DNA from: Paenimyroides tangerinum
GTDB lineage: Bacteria; Bacteroidota; Bacteroidia; Flavobacteriales; Flavobacteriaceae
NCBI RefSeq assembly: GCF_003865405.1
Contig: NZ_RQVQ01000002.1
Coordinates: 1-64,000, forward strand
Direction: 5' to 3'
Length of the DNA: 64,000 nucleotides
In this document: positions 46,525-55,028 of the stretch, in pieces
Numbering within the stretch: position 1 is the stretch's first letter
Layout: the number at the start of each line of letters is the position of its first letter
The notes under the pieces: model-generated
The model's input: the letters and a program-made list of their open reading frames with translations, nothing else
Database searches by the model: none
Told to the model about the DNA's origin: nothing
Program-made: the position numbers and the translations under genes

Positions 46525-47352
46525 TTATTTAACTTTTAAAGTTTGTCCTATTTTGATATTATTTTCTTGTATTTTATTTATTTCTTTAAGCTCATCAACA
46601 CTCATATCAAACTTTCTTGAAATAGAAAAAAGTGTATCTCCTTTTGCTACTTGATATGAATTTTCATAAACAACTTCGGTCACTTTAGGTAATTCAAACG
46701 CATAATTATTACCTAAAACCATATTATCATATTGATACAATTGATATCTTTCAATAATACTTATTAATTTTTCAGCATATTTAGGATCTGTTGCATAACC
46801 AGCTCTTTTCAGACCATTTGCCCAAGATTTATAGTCTTTTTTGTCTAATAAAAATAAATTTCTATAGTGCTTTCTATTTACTAAAAATTGAGAATGATCA
46901 GCAAAAGATTCCATCGGAGAATTATATTTTCGAAAACATTCATCTGGAGCATCGTCTGTAAAAGCAACCGATTCTCCCGACCAATTATTAGCGCATTTAA
47001 TTCCAAAATGATTATTCGCTTCTCGCGATAAAGTACCTGTTCCGGAACCAGATTCAAGAATACCTTGAGCCAATTTGATACTTGCCGGAATACCGAACAA
47101 TTTCATATTCTCCATAGCAACCAATTTATACGTATTAATATATTCATCAACCGTAACATTAGTTACCGAAACCTTAGAAGTAGCTTCTAATTTTACCGAC
47201 TTATTTCTCGAAATTTCACTTTTGGATTTAGATTTAGAACCACCTTTCTTTTTAGCATATTCTGCTCTAATTTTTTCACGTGTGGCATTTTTATGCGAAG
47301 CGCTACAACCAACACAACATAAAACCAATAAAGCTAAAAACAGTTTTCGCAT
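46525..47352 (-). CDS. glucosaminidase-domain lipoprotein with LysM
   Basis: 275 residues. Lipoprotein signal LLVLCCVGC (Cys about 16). The glucosaminidase (FlgJ-like) domain at about 70-200 shows [21 protein letters not shown] with the catalytic Glu, HFGIKC and [17 protein letters not shown] LysM motif ends the protein ([29 protein letters not shown]). It cleaves peptidoglycan glycan strands and binds them through LysM. It is sandwiched between a PLP enzyme and hemL with gaps of 1-2 bp. Confidence 0.93.
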   Translation of the reverse strand: MRKLFLALLVLCCVGCSASHKNATREKIRAEYAKKKGGSKSKSKSEISRNKSVKLEATSKVSVTNVTVDEYINTYKLVAMENMKLFGIPASIKLAQGILESGSGTGTLSREANNHFGIKCANNWSGESVAFTDDAPDECFRKYNSPMESFADHSQFLVNRKHYRNLFLLDKKDYKSWANGLKRAGYATDPKYAEKLISIIERYQLYQYDNMVLGNNYAFELPKVTEVVYENSYQVAKGDTLFSISRKFDMSVDELKEINKIQENNIKIGQTLKVK

Positions 47353-47354
47353 AT

Positions 47355-48236
47355 TTATATTTGTAATATTTTTGAATTTAAACCTTGTAATCCGCCTGTA
47401 TGAACAGCTAATATTTTTGAATTAGGCTTAAAATAATTATTTCTTATCATATCAAACAAACCATAAAACATTTTACCTGTATAAATTGGTTCAATTTTAA
47501 AAGATTGATTTTGATTAAAATCATTTACGAAATCAATTAACTCAGTGGTAGTTTTGGCATAACCTCCAAAATGATAATCTCGAATTAACTCCCAATTACT
47601 TTTATTAGAAAACAAGGAAATTTCTTCTTGTAAAAAGCTTTCTTTCAAAGCCGGAAAACCTAAAACTTTTTGATTCTTAAAAGCACTATTTACAATTCCA
47701 GAAATCGTTCCTCCTGTTCCAATCGCGCAACAAAGATAATCGAAATTAGTATCAGCTTCAGTTAGAATCTCTTCGCAACCTTTTACAGCAAATACGTTTG
47801 TTCCTCCTTCTGGAATCAGATAAAAATCTCCAAATTTCGATTTCAATCGTTCCAAAAATTCTTCCGAAGTTTTGTTTCTATAAGCTGTTCTTGAAATAAA
47901 TTCAAAGCGCATCCCATTTTCAAAAGCCAATTTCAAAGTTTCGTTTTCCATAAATTTAGCAACTAATTCATCGCCACGAATAATTCCAATAGTTTCGAAA
48001 CCAAAAGCTTTTCCTGCTGCTGCAACCGCTGCAATATGATTTGAATAAGCACCGCCAAAAGTCAACAATTTAGCAAACCCTAAGCGTTTCGCTTCTTGTA
48101 AATTGTATTTTAACTTTCTGAATTTATTACCCGATATTTCAGAATGCAAAACATCTTCTCGCTTTACAAACAACTCAACGGAAGTTTCAAATGGTAAAAC
48201 AACTTTCTCATTAAAACTTTCTCGTTCTGGATTCAT
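47355..48236 (-). CDS. ACC deaminase / D-cysteine desulfhydrase family PLP enzyme
   Basis: 293 residues from the ATG at 48234-48236 (MNPERESFNEK). This ATG overlaps the upstream stop as ATGA, the classic coupled arrangement; a start nine codons upstream is possible. Fold type II PLP domain: LFVKREDVLHSEISGNKFRKLKYNL with the PLP Lys, TFGGAYSNHIAAVAAAG, and GTGGTISG. The family deaminates 1-aminocyclopropane-1-carboxylate or desulphurates D-cysteine. Most bacterial members outside plant associates prefer D-cysteine, but this cannot be decided here. Confidence 0.85.
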   Translation of the reverse strand: MNPERESFNEKVVLPFETSVELFVKREDVLHSEISGNKFRKLKYNLQEAKRLGFAKLLTFGGAYSNHIAAVAAAGKAFGFETIGIIRGDELVAKFMENETLKLAFENGMRFEFISRTAYRNKTSEEFLERLKSKFGDFYLIPEGGTNVFAVKGCEEILTEADTNFDYLCCAIGTGGTISGIVNSAFKNQKVLGFPALKESFLQEEISLFSNKSNWELIRDYHFGGYAKTTTELIDFVNDFNQNQSFKIEPIYTGKMFYGLFDMIRNNYFKPNSKILAVHTGGLQGLNSKILQI

Positions 48237-48562
48237 TTCAAATACTTCAGGAATGCAAACCATTTTCTATTTTCAAAATATTTAAAATTTCTCTCATTGG
48301 CATAAGCTTCTAGTTCAAAACTAATATTCCGATAAGCTATTAATTTATCTTTGTGTTTTAAAAACCGAATCAGAAATTCAATTACATACCAAACAAAGAA
48401 AAAAACAACCAACATTTCTGATTGTTGTTTTAAATGAATTCGTTCGTGAAATAAAAGAACTTCGTCGTTCTTTAGATTTTTATTCCGTAAAATCACAAAA
48501 GGAAAGATAGTTATTCCTACAAAACCTTTCGGAACCAAATACTTACTAAAAACAATCAACAT
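48233..48562 (-). CDS. small HExxH-motif membrane protein
   Basis: 109 residues. An N-terminal hydrophobic stretch, then LLFHERIHLKQQSEMLVVFFFVWYVIEFL. HERIH has the HExxH zinc-protease pattern, and a later Glu in FELEAYANE could be the third ligand, as in gluzincins. The HERIH-x(n)-FELEAYANE layout recalls the M56-type peptidase core without its regulatory parts. I do not know a named family. It leads the operon into the PLP enzyme with a 4-bp overlap. Its promoter box ends only 5 nt before the ATG. Confidence 0.75.
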   Translation of the reverse strand: MLIVFSKYLVPKGFVGITIFPFVILRNKNLKNDEVLLFHERIHLKQQSEMLVVFFFVWYVIEFLIRFLKHKDKLIAYRNISFELEAYANERNFKYFENRKWFAFLKYLK

Positions 48563-48567
48563 AACTA

Positions 48568-48575
48568 CAAAGTTA
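48568..48575 (-). promoter_or_regulatory. -7 element with a near-zero leader
   Basis: TAACTTTG on the minus strand ends 5 nt before the ATG at 48560-48562. With the usual spacing the mRNA would start at or within a base or two of the start codon. The operon includes the PLP enzyme, glucosaminidase and hemL. Confidence 0.55.
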
Positions 48576-48672
48576 ATACAAAAGCCGAAAATCTTAATCT
48601 CAAAAACTCAAATTATTGTAAATAATCCGTTTTTAGCTCACATTTTTATTATTTTTGTATAAAGAAGTCGAT

Positions 48673-48834
48673 ATGAAAGAACCACTTGTACTTGGAAAAG
48701 ATTATTACATAGCCGAGGCAGGATATCGCGTATTCACATCGCACTATTTATCCAAACGCGGCTATTGCTGCAAAAGCGGATGCAAACACTGTCCATACGG
48801 ATTTAACAAAAAAACAGGATTAATCAAAAAATAA
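48673..48834 (+). CDS. DUF5522 Cys-rich small protein
   Basis: 53 residues. MKEPLVLGKDYYIAEAGYRVFTSHYLSKRG is followed by the cluster YCCKSGCKHCPYGF, then a short basic tail. This matches the small DUF5522 family. The four close Cys residues suggest a metal- or iron-sulphur-binding site. Function unknown. It stands alone between two convergent or unrelated operons. The stop codon touches the interspersed element at 48834-48937. Confidence 0.88.
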   Translation: MKEPLVLGKDYYIAEAGYRVFTSHYLSKRGYCCKSGCKHCPYGFNKKTGLIKK

Positions 48835-48937
48835 GGGCGTGCCCCAAGGGTCGGGCTTTTCGCTTTATCTTTTTAAAGTTCCCTTTCACTTCGTACAGGA
48901 AACTTCAAAAAGGATATCGCTTCAATCCCTCACGCAA
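48834..48937 (-). repeat. interspersed structured element, copy C
   Basis: Read on the minus strand it starts GCGTGAGGGATTGAAGCG and ends AAAGCCCGACCC then GGGGCACGCCC. Terminal GCGTG pairs with CACGC. The inner arms ATCCTTTTTGAAGTTTCC and GGGAACTTTAAAAAGAT pair along nearly their whole length. It lies between the DUF5522 gene and hutU, with no separate hutU promoter in view. Confidence 0.8.
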
Positions 48938-48961
48938 CAACTATTACAAAACCATTAAATT

Positions 48962-50950
48962 ATGACATTCAAAGAAGCTATTCAACAAGGAATTCCAGCG
49001 ATATTACCCGCTCCAAAACCTTACGAATCAGAAATAAATCACGCACCAAAGCGAAAAGAAATTCTTACTGAAGAAGAAAAAAAGTTAGCGTTAAAAAATG
49101 CTTTGCGTTATTTTGAACCACAACATCACGCAACTTTATTACCAGAATTCAAAGAAGAATTAGAAAAATACGGTCGAATTTATATGTATCGCTTCCGTCC
49201 AGATTACAAAATGTACGCACGCGATATCAATGAATATCCAGGAAATTCGCTACAAGCAAAAGCCATTATGATGATGATTCAGAATAACTTGGATTATGCT
49301 GTAGCGCAACATCCTCACGAATTAATTACCTATGGTGGTAACGGAGCTGTTTTTAGCAACTGGGCGCAATATTTATTGACAATGAAATATTTGTCTGAAA
49401 TGACAGACGAACAAACATTAACGATGTATTCAGGTCACCCAATGGGATTATTCCCTTCACATAAAAATGCACCAAGAGTTGTAGTCACAAACGGAATGAT
49501 GATTCCAAATTATTCAAAACCGGATGATTGGGAAAAATTCAACGCTTTAGGTGTAACGCAATACGGACAAATGACAGCAGGTTCGTATATGTATATCGGT
49601 CCGCAAGGAATTGTTCATGGAACCACAATCACCGTTTTAAACGGATTTAGAAAAATCGGAAAAGAGCCAAAAGGAAACTTATTTGTGACTTCTGGTTTAG
49701 GTGGAATGAGTGGTGCGCAACCAAAAGCAGGAACAATTGCTGGTTGCATTACAGTTTGTGCCGAAGTAAATCCTAAAATCACTAAAATTCGCCACGAACA
49801 AGGTTGGATTCACGAAGTAATTCAAGATTTAGATGAATTAGTAACTCGAGTTAAAAAAGCACAAGAAAACAAAGAAGTAGTTTCTATCGCTTACTTAGGA
49901 AACGTGGTCGATGTTTGGGAGAAATTCGACACAGAAAATATTCATATCGATTTAGGTTCAGACCAAACTTCGTTACATAATCCTTGGGCTGGTGGATATT
50001 ATCCAGCAGGAATTTCATTTGAAGACGCGAATGAAATGATGGCAAACCAACCTGAATTATTCAAAGAGAAAGTTCAAGAAACATTGCGTCTTCACGCAGC
50101 AGCAATCAATAAACACACAGCAAAAGGAACGTATTTCTTTGATTACGGAAACGCGTTCTTGTTAGAAGCTTCTCGTGCTGGAGCAGTTGTTATGAATCCG
50201 AATCCAACATTAGGACGTGAATTTAAATATCCATCTTACGTTCAAGACATTATGGGACCAATGTGTTTTGATTATGGCTTTGGACCATTCCGTTGGGTTT
50301 GTGCTTCAAATAATCCGGAAGATTTACAAAAAACAGATGACATTGCTTGTCAAGTTTTGGAAGAAATGATAAAAACTTCTCCTGAAGAAATTCAACAGCA
50401 AATGAAAGATAACATTCAATGGATTCGTGGTGCACAAGAAAACAAGTTAGTCGTTGGTTCGCAAGCACGTATTTTGTATGCTGATGCTGAGGGAAGAACA
50501 AATATTGCAAAAGCTTTTAACGATGCGATTAAATCAGGGAAAATTGGACCGGTTGTTTTAGGTCGTGACCACCACGATGTTTCTGGGACAGATTCCCCAT
50601 ATCGTGAAACTTCGAACATTTATGATGGTTCTCGATTTACAGCTGATATGGCAATTCAAAACGTTATTGGAGATAGTTTCCGCGGTGCAACTTGGGTATC
50701 TATTCACAACGGCGGTGGTGTTGGCTGGGGCGAAGTAATCAACGGTGGTTTTGGTATGCTTCTTGATGGAACTCCTGAAGCTGAACAACGATTAAAATCA
50801 ATGCTTTTCTGGGACGTTAACAACGGAATCTCTCGAAGAAGCTGGGCAAGAAACGAAGGTGCCATTTTTGCTATTCAACGCGCTATGGAAGCAGAACCTT
50901 TATTAAAAGTTACATTGCCAAATATCGTTTCAGACGATTTATTAATGTAA
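48962..50950 (+). CDS. hutU: urocanate hydratase
   Basis: 662 residues, about 100 longer than the well-studied 555-residue enzymes but usual for Bacteroidota (memory). TYGGNGAVFSNWAQYLL, MYSGHPMGLFPSH, the NAD-binding GLGGMSGAQPKA and the VLGRDHHDVSGTDSPYRETSNIYDGS block are all present. It converts urocanate to imidazolone propionate in histidine breakdown. The other hut genes are absent from the window. A DUF4136 lipoprotein gene follows after 11 bp. Confidence 0.97.
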   Translation: MTFKEAIQQGIPAILPAPKPYESEINHAPKRKEILTEEEKKLALKNALRYFEPQHHATLLPEFKEELEKYGRIYMYRFRPDYKMYARDINEYPGNSLQAKAIMMMIQNNLDYAVAQHPHELITYGGNGAVFSNWAQYLLTMKYLSEMTDEQTLTMYSGHPMGLFPSHKNAPRVVVTNGMMIPNYSKPDDWEKFNALGVTQYGQMTAGSYMYIGPQGIVHGTTITVLNGFRKIGKEPKGNLFVTSGLGGMSGAQPKAGTIAGCITVCAEVNPKITKIRHEQGWIHEVIQDLDELVTRVKKAQENKEVVSIAYLGNVVDVWEKFDTENIHIDLGSDQTSLHNPWAGGYYPAGISFEDANEMMANQPELFKEKVQETLRLHAAAINKHTAKGTYFFDYGNAFLLEASRAGAVVMNPNPTLGREFKYPSYVQDIMGPMCFDYGFGPFRWVCASNNPEDLQKTDDIACQVLEEMIKTSPEEIQQQMKDNIQWIRGAQENKLVVGSQARILYADAEGRTNIAKAFNDAIKSGKIGPVVLGRDHHDVSGTDSPYRETSNIYDGSRFTADMAIQNVIGDSFRGATWVSIHNGGGVGWGEVINGGFGMLLDGTPEAEQRLKSMLFWDVNNGISRRSWARNEGAIFAIQRAMEAEPLLKVTLPNIVSDDLLM

Positions 50951-50961
50951 AAGAAAAAGAT

Positions 50962-51486
50962 ATGAAGCTATTAAAATTCATTCCTGTTTTAGGATTATTT
51001 GCTTTAACTGCATGTAGTTCCATTCAAGTAAGCACAGACTACGATTCTAGTGTAAACTTTAGTCAATTTAAAACATATGCTTTTATGAAAAGCGGAATTG
51101 ATGATTCACCTATTTCCGACTTAGATAAAAAAAGAATTTTAAAAGCAGTTGAAGCAGAGCTAAGCGCAAAAGGTTATACTAAAAGTGATAACCCGCAACT
51201 ACTTGTAAACATATTTACCGAATCGCAACAAAACGTAAATGTAAACACATACTACGGTGGTTGGGGATATAGACCTTGGGGTTGGAATCCATGGATGTAC
51301 GGACCAGGTTATAGCTCTGTATCAGTAAACACAGAAGGTATTCTTTATATAGACATTCTTAAAGCTGATAATAAAGAGTTAATTTGGCAAGGAAAAGGGA
51401 GTGGATATTTAACTTCAAACAAAAATAAAAAAGATGAAAAAATTAAGGAATTCGCTCAAAAAATCCTAAGTGAATTACCACAATAA
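50962..51486 (+). CDS. DUF4136 lipoprotein
   Basis: 174 residues. Lipoprotein signal LGLFALTAC (Cys about 19). YDSSVNFSQFKTYAFMK is typical of DUF4136, as are the Tyr/Gly/Trp-rich middle (GGWGYRPWGWNPWMYGP) and the end GILYIDILKADNKELIWQGKG. The family is found in the envelope of many Gram-negative bacteria; its role is not known. It is likely co-transcribed with hutU. Confidence 0.9.
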   Translation: MKLLKFIPVLGLFALTACSSIQVSTDYDSSVNFSQFKTYAFMKSGIDDSPISDLDKKRILKAVEAELSAKGYTKSDNPQLLVNIFTESQQNVNVNTYYGGWGYRPWGWNPWMYGPGYSSVSVNTEGILYIDILKADNKELIWQGKGSGYLTSNKNKKDEKIKEFAQKILSELPQ

Positions 51487-51523
51487 TTTTTTTACAGAAA
51501 AACGAAACAACAGTAAAAAAGTT

Positions 51524-51531
51524 TACTTTTG
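51524..51531 (+). promoter_or_regulatory. -7 element of the Ala/Lys-rich lipoprotein gene
   Basis: TACTTTTG, about 28 bp before the ATG at 51560. No clear -33 box. Confidence 0.6.
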
Positions 51532-51559
51532 TATTAAATTAAATAAAATTTTATAGATT

Positions 51560-52084
51560 ATGAAAAAAGGTATTTTATCATTAGCAGTTGTTGCTGCTAT
51601 CTCATTTACATCTTGTAAAAAAGACGCTGCACAAGAAACAATAGACCAAAAAGTTGATTCTACAGAAAATGTTGTAGATGAAAACATGGCTGTAGTTGAA
51701 GAAACAGTTGAATCTTTAGAAGCTAAAATTAAAGAAGCTACAGAAGAATTATCTAAAGCAGTAACCGTAGAAGACAAACAAGCAGCTACTAAGAAATTAA
51801 ACGAAGCTAAAGCCGCTTTAGCAACTTTAAAAGGAGAAGTAACTTCTACTGCTGAAGAAGTAGCTAATGAGACACAAAAAGTAGCTAACCAAGCAAAACA
51901 AGAAGTTAAAAAAGTTGCAAGTGATGCTGGTAAGAAAGTAGAGGAAAAAGTTACCGAGGCTAAACAAACAGTTGAAGACATAAAAACATCAGTAGTCAAA
52001 GAGCAAAACAACATTAAGAAAATCGGAACTACTGTTACTACGGACAAATCTAAATCTGAACCAATTAAAAACATTAGTAAATAA
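51560..52084 (+). CDS. Ala/Lys/Glu-rich helical lipoprotein
   Basis: 174 residues. Lipoprotein signal AAISFTSC (Cys about 19) followed by KKDAAQ, which contains acidic residues soon after the Cys. The rest is almost all predicted helix rich in Ala, Lys, Glu and Val with heptad-like patterning (VESLEAKIKEATEELSKAV, VANQAKQEVKKVASDAGKK), resembling apolipoprotein or LEA-like helices. No domain was recognised. The low-complexity sequence also yields a long spurious ORF on the other strand. Confidence 0.85.
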   Translation: MKKGILSLAVVAAISFTSCKKDAAQETIDQKVDSTENVVDENMAVVEETVESLEAKIKEATEELSKAVTVEDKQAATKKLNEAKAALATLKGEVTSTAEEVANETQKVANQAKQEVKKVASDAGKKVEEKVTEAKQTVEDIKTSVVKEQNNIKKIGTTVTTDKSKSEPIKNISK

Positions 52085-52113
52085 AAAATAAATTAATATC
52101 TAAAAATTTAGTT

Positions 52114-52163
52114 AAAAAAAACACAGTGAAATCATAGAGATTGATTTCACTGTGTTTTTTTTT
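52114..52163 (+). terminator. terminator of the helical lipoprotein gene
   Basis: A stem of about 19 bp (arms around ACACAGTGAAATCA and TGATTTCACTGTGT) with a 7-nt loop and a T-rich tail, about 30 bp past the stop codon. A-tracts on the other side mean it may act in both directions. Confidence 0.92.
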
Positions 52164-52217
52164 CAGTAATTTCCAATGAAAAAATTGAGTTTACATATCC
52201 AAATAAAGTACAAAAAT

Positions 52218-52253
52218 AAAAAAACTCTATAAGATTTCCCTTATAGAGTTTTT
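52218..52253 (-). terminator. terminator of the 52280-53029 lipoprotein gene
   Basis: A 14-bp stem, AAAAACTCTATAAG/CTTATAGAGTTTTT, with a 6-nt loop, ending in U-rich sequence on the minus strand. Confidence 0.9.
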
Positions 52254-52279
52254 AATATATAAATAATTTCTAATAAATA

Positions 52280-53029
52280 TTATTTAGCAATTGTATATTT
52301 CATTTTTTTGATTTCAGAAACTTGTTTAAAATCAACTTTCCCAATCTTAAGAGCTCCATTTACTTTACCTGATTGATTTAAATTTGAGAAACCAATACCA
52401 ACAAATTCACCATCAAATTCATGTCCAATTGTTACTGAATTTGCATCAGCACCAAAAACCGAACTGTTAGTAGTTAAACTTTCTACGTTTTCACCGTATT
52501 GGAAAGTTTCAAATGAGATTCCAGCAGCAGCGATAGTACCTAAATTTAAAGGTTGTAAATTATACTCAGCATAAACACCTCTAATCGTAAAATCAGTAGG
52601 CTCAACTTCATTTGGAAATAATAAAGCATAAGTTGTTTCACCTGCAGCGTTAGTACCTTCTTCAGTTGGCAAGTCAAAAGAAAACTGATAGTAGTGAGTT
52701 GCATTAGCAACATCTTCTGGCGTACTGTTATACGCAAGTGCTACCCATCTACTAACAATTACAGGTTCAGCTTCCGTACCAACATTAATCAATTGAATTC
52801 CAGCCGACTGACTTCCATTAACTAAAAAATGCATATTCGTTAAATCATACTGTTGACCATCATAAACGAAAGCACCTTGAGCTTCTCCTGGTACTGTATC
52901 ATCACCTGTACCTGGAGTATCATCTGTTGGGTTAACCACTGGAGGAGTTGAAGAATCATCACCACCACAAGATACTGTTCCAACTGCTAACAATGCGATA
53001 GCAGAAAGAGATAAAAAGATTTTTTTCAT
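52280..53029 (-). CDS. surface lipoprotein of unknown family
   Basis: 249 residues. Lipoprotein signal LLAVGTVSC (Cys about 21) followed by GGDDSSTPP, resembling the acidic export signals that send lipoproteins to the cell surface in Bacteroidota. A Thr/Pro/Asp-rich linker reaches to about residue 50, and the rest looks beta-rich with no recognised domain (YDGQQYDLTNMHFLVNG, GEFVGIGFSNLNQSGKVNG, ending VDFKQVSEIKKMKYTIAK). Similar lipoproteins of 200-300 residues are common in the family. Single gene with terminator; no clear promoter box. Confidence 0.8.
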   Translation of the reverse strand: MKKIFLSLSAIALLAVGTVSCGGDDSSTPPVVNPTDDTPGTGDDTVPGEAQGAFVYDGQQYDLTNMHFLVNGSQSAGIQLINVGTEAEPVIVSRWVALAYNSTPEDVANATHYYQFSFDLPTEEGTNAAGETTYALLFPNEVEPTDFTIRGVYAEYNLQPLNLGTIAAAGISFETFQYGENVESLTTNSSVFGADANSVTIGHEFDGEFVGIGFSNLNQSGKVNGALKIGKVDFKQVSEIKKMKYTIAK

Positions 53030-53233
53030 AATAGATTTATATTATTTTATTGTTAAATATTAAGTGCTAATTTATAAAAAAAAAATAACAAACAAAATTT
53101 TTATCCATTTTTTAATACATAAGTTAACTTACACCTACTTAATATTACATAAAAACAAAATTATAGGCCTAAAAATTATTAAATATGAAATCAAATGATA
53201 ATATTTGTATAAAATAACACAACCTAATATATT

Positions 53234-54991
53234 ATGGAAACACATTTTGAAAGCAATCCTCTTTTAGATCGTTTACCTAAACATTTAAGACAATTCATAA
53301 AACCCCAAGTTTACGAAGATTACACTCCTATTAATCAAGCGGTTTGGAGATATGTTATGCGCAAAAACGTAAATTACCTTTCTAAAGTTGCTCACAATTC
53401 GTACTTGGATGGTCTTCGTCAAACCGGAATTGATATTGAAAACATTCCTAATATGTATGGAATGAATCGTATTCTAAAAGAAATTGGTTGGGCTGCAGTT
53501 GCTGTTGATGGATTTATTCCACCAAATGCTTTTATGGAATTTCAAGCTTATAATGTATTAGTTATTGCTTCAGATATTCGTCAATTAGAAAATATAGAAT
53601 ACACACCTGCTCCAGATATCATTCACGAAGGTGCTGGTCACGCTCCTATTATTGCCAATCCTGAATATGCAGAATATTTACGTCGTTTTGGGGAAATTGG
53701 ATGTAAAGCAATCTCATCAGCTAAAGATTATGAAATTTACGAAGCGATTCGTTTGCTTTCTATATTAAAAGAAGCTGAAGATGCAGACACTGAAGAAATA
53801 ATTCGTGTTGAAAAGCTAGTCGCAGATTTACAAAACGAAACTAGCGAACCTTCTGAAATGGCTCAAATCAGAAACCTTCATTGGTGGACGGTTGAATATG
53901 GCTTAATCGGAACGGTAGAAGATCCAAAAATATACGGAGCTGGATTACTTTCTTCAATTGGGGAAAGCGCTTGGTGTATGACTGATAATGTAAAAAAATT
54001 ACCATATACGTTAGATGCGGTTAACCAAAGTTTTGATATCACAAAACCGCAACCTCAGCTTTTTGTAACTCCAGATTTTGCACATTTAAGTTTAGTTCTT
54101 GAGCAATTTGCAAATACGATGGCATTGCGAACTGGCGGTTTAAGTGGAATTAAAAAATTAATAGATTCAAAAGCTTTAGGAACCATTGAATTGAGTACAG
54201 GTTTACAGATTTCAGGTATTTTTACAAATGCAATTGAAAACGATGGAAAACCTGTTTACATTCAAACTACGGGGCAAACTGCCCTATCATACAGAGAAAA
54301 AGAATTAGTAAATCACGGAACAGAATATCACGCTGAAGGTTTCGGAAGTCCGATTGGAAAACTTAAAGGAATCAACTTAGCTATTGAAGATATGAGCCCG
54401 CGTGATTTACGTGCTTATGATATTTACGAAGGCGAAGAAGTAACTTTAGAATTTGAAGGTGATATTATTGTAAAAGGAGAAATCATCACTGGTTCACGTA
54501 ATTTACAAGGCGAAATTATTTTAATTAGCTTCAAAAATTGTACAGTAACTCACAGAGAAACGGTTTTATTCCGCCCGGAATGGGGAACGTATGATATGGC
54601 AGTTGGCAAAAAAGTAGTTTCTGCTTTCTCAGGCCCAGCAGATATGCATAGTTTCAATATGATTTCTCACGTTCCATCTTCACAAACTATCAAAGCAAAG
54701 AAAACTCCAGAGCGTGAAACTTTAGAAAAAATGTATCAGGCTGTTCGTGAGTTCAGAGAAAATAAAAACACGAATTCGGATTTAAATCAGATTCTTGAAA
54801 CTTTAAAAACTAATTATTCAACAGATTGGTTATTGACTGTGGAACTTTTAGAAGTTGCTGAAAAGTATAATTTAATCGATCTAAAAAATAATACTTTAGC
54901 TCATTTAGAGATTTTAAAAACCAAACGTACTGATGTTAAACATTTAATAGAATTTGGAATTGAATTGATTTTAGATTCTGTAAATGCATAA
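53234..54991 (+). CDS. aromatic amino acid hydroxylase (phenylalanine 4-monooxygenase type) with C-terminal extension
   Basis: 585 residues. The iron site is visible: IIHEGAGHAPI supplies both His (about 131 and 136) and HWWTVEYGLIG the Glu (about 220). WRYVMRKNVNYLSKVAHNSYLDGL and the GLLSSIGESAWCM block are typical. Family enzymes hydroxylate Phe (or Tyr/Trp) using tetrahydropterin and O2. About 50 extra residues lie between the His and Glu ligands. The last 270 or so residues are not part of the usual 270-300-residue bacterial enzyme, and their role is unclear. Flavobacterial homologues often have this long form (memory). Confidence 0.9.
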   Translation: METHFESNPLLDRLPKHLRQFIKPQVYEDYTPINQAVWRYVMRKNVNYLSKVAHNSYLDGLRQTGIDIENIPNMYGMNRILKEIGWAAVAVDGFIPPNAFMEFQAYNVLVIASDIRQLENIEYTPAPDIIHEGAGHAPIIANPEYAEYLRRFGEIGCKAISSAKDYEIYEAIRLLSILKEAEDADTEEIIRVEKLVADLQNETSEPSEMAQIRNLHWWTVEYGLIGTVEDPKIYGAGLLSSIGESAWCMTDNVKKLPYTLDAVNQSFDITKPQPQLFVTPDFAHLSLVLEQFANTMALRTGGLSGIKKLIDSKALGTIELSTGLQISGIFTNAIENDGKPVYIQTTGQTALSYREKELVNHGTEYHAEGFGSPIGKLKGINLAIEDMSPRDLRAYDIYEGEEVTLEFEGDIIVKGEIITGSRNLQGEIILISFKNCTVTHRETVLFRPEWGTYDMAVGKKVVSAFSGPADMHSFNMISHVPSSQTIKAKKTPERETLEKMYQAVREFRENKNTNSDLNQILETLKTNYSTDWLLTVELLEVAEKYNLIDLKNNTLAHLEILKTKRTDVKHLIEFGIELILDSVNA

Positions 54992-54994
54992 AAC

Positions 54995-55028
54995 AAAAAA
55001 ACTGCTTCTAAATGGAAGCAGTTTTTTT
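54995..55028. terminator. bidirectional terminator
   Basis: A 14-bp stem, AAAAAAACTGCTTC/GAAGCAGTTTTTTT, with a 6-nt loop. U-tracts occur on both strands. It serves the hydroxylase gene and the convergent DUF4230 gene. Confidence 0.92.

Noticed and set aside
51523..52074. 183-codon open frame on the minus strand over the helical lipoprotein gene
   Set aside because: It is the antisense of a low-complexity Ala/Lys/Glu-rich gene with a proper lipobox, promoter and terminator on the plus strand. The antisense product is a Ser/Thr/Phe-rich shadow.
53188..53206. Promoter for the aromatic hydroxylase gene
   Set aside because: AATATTTG at about 53200 misses the first base of TAnnTTTG and no -33 box was found; not strong enough to list.
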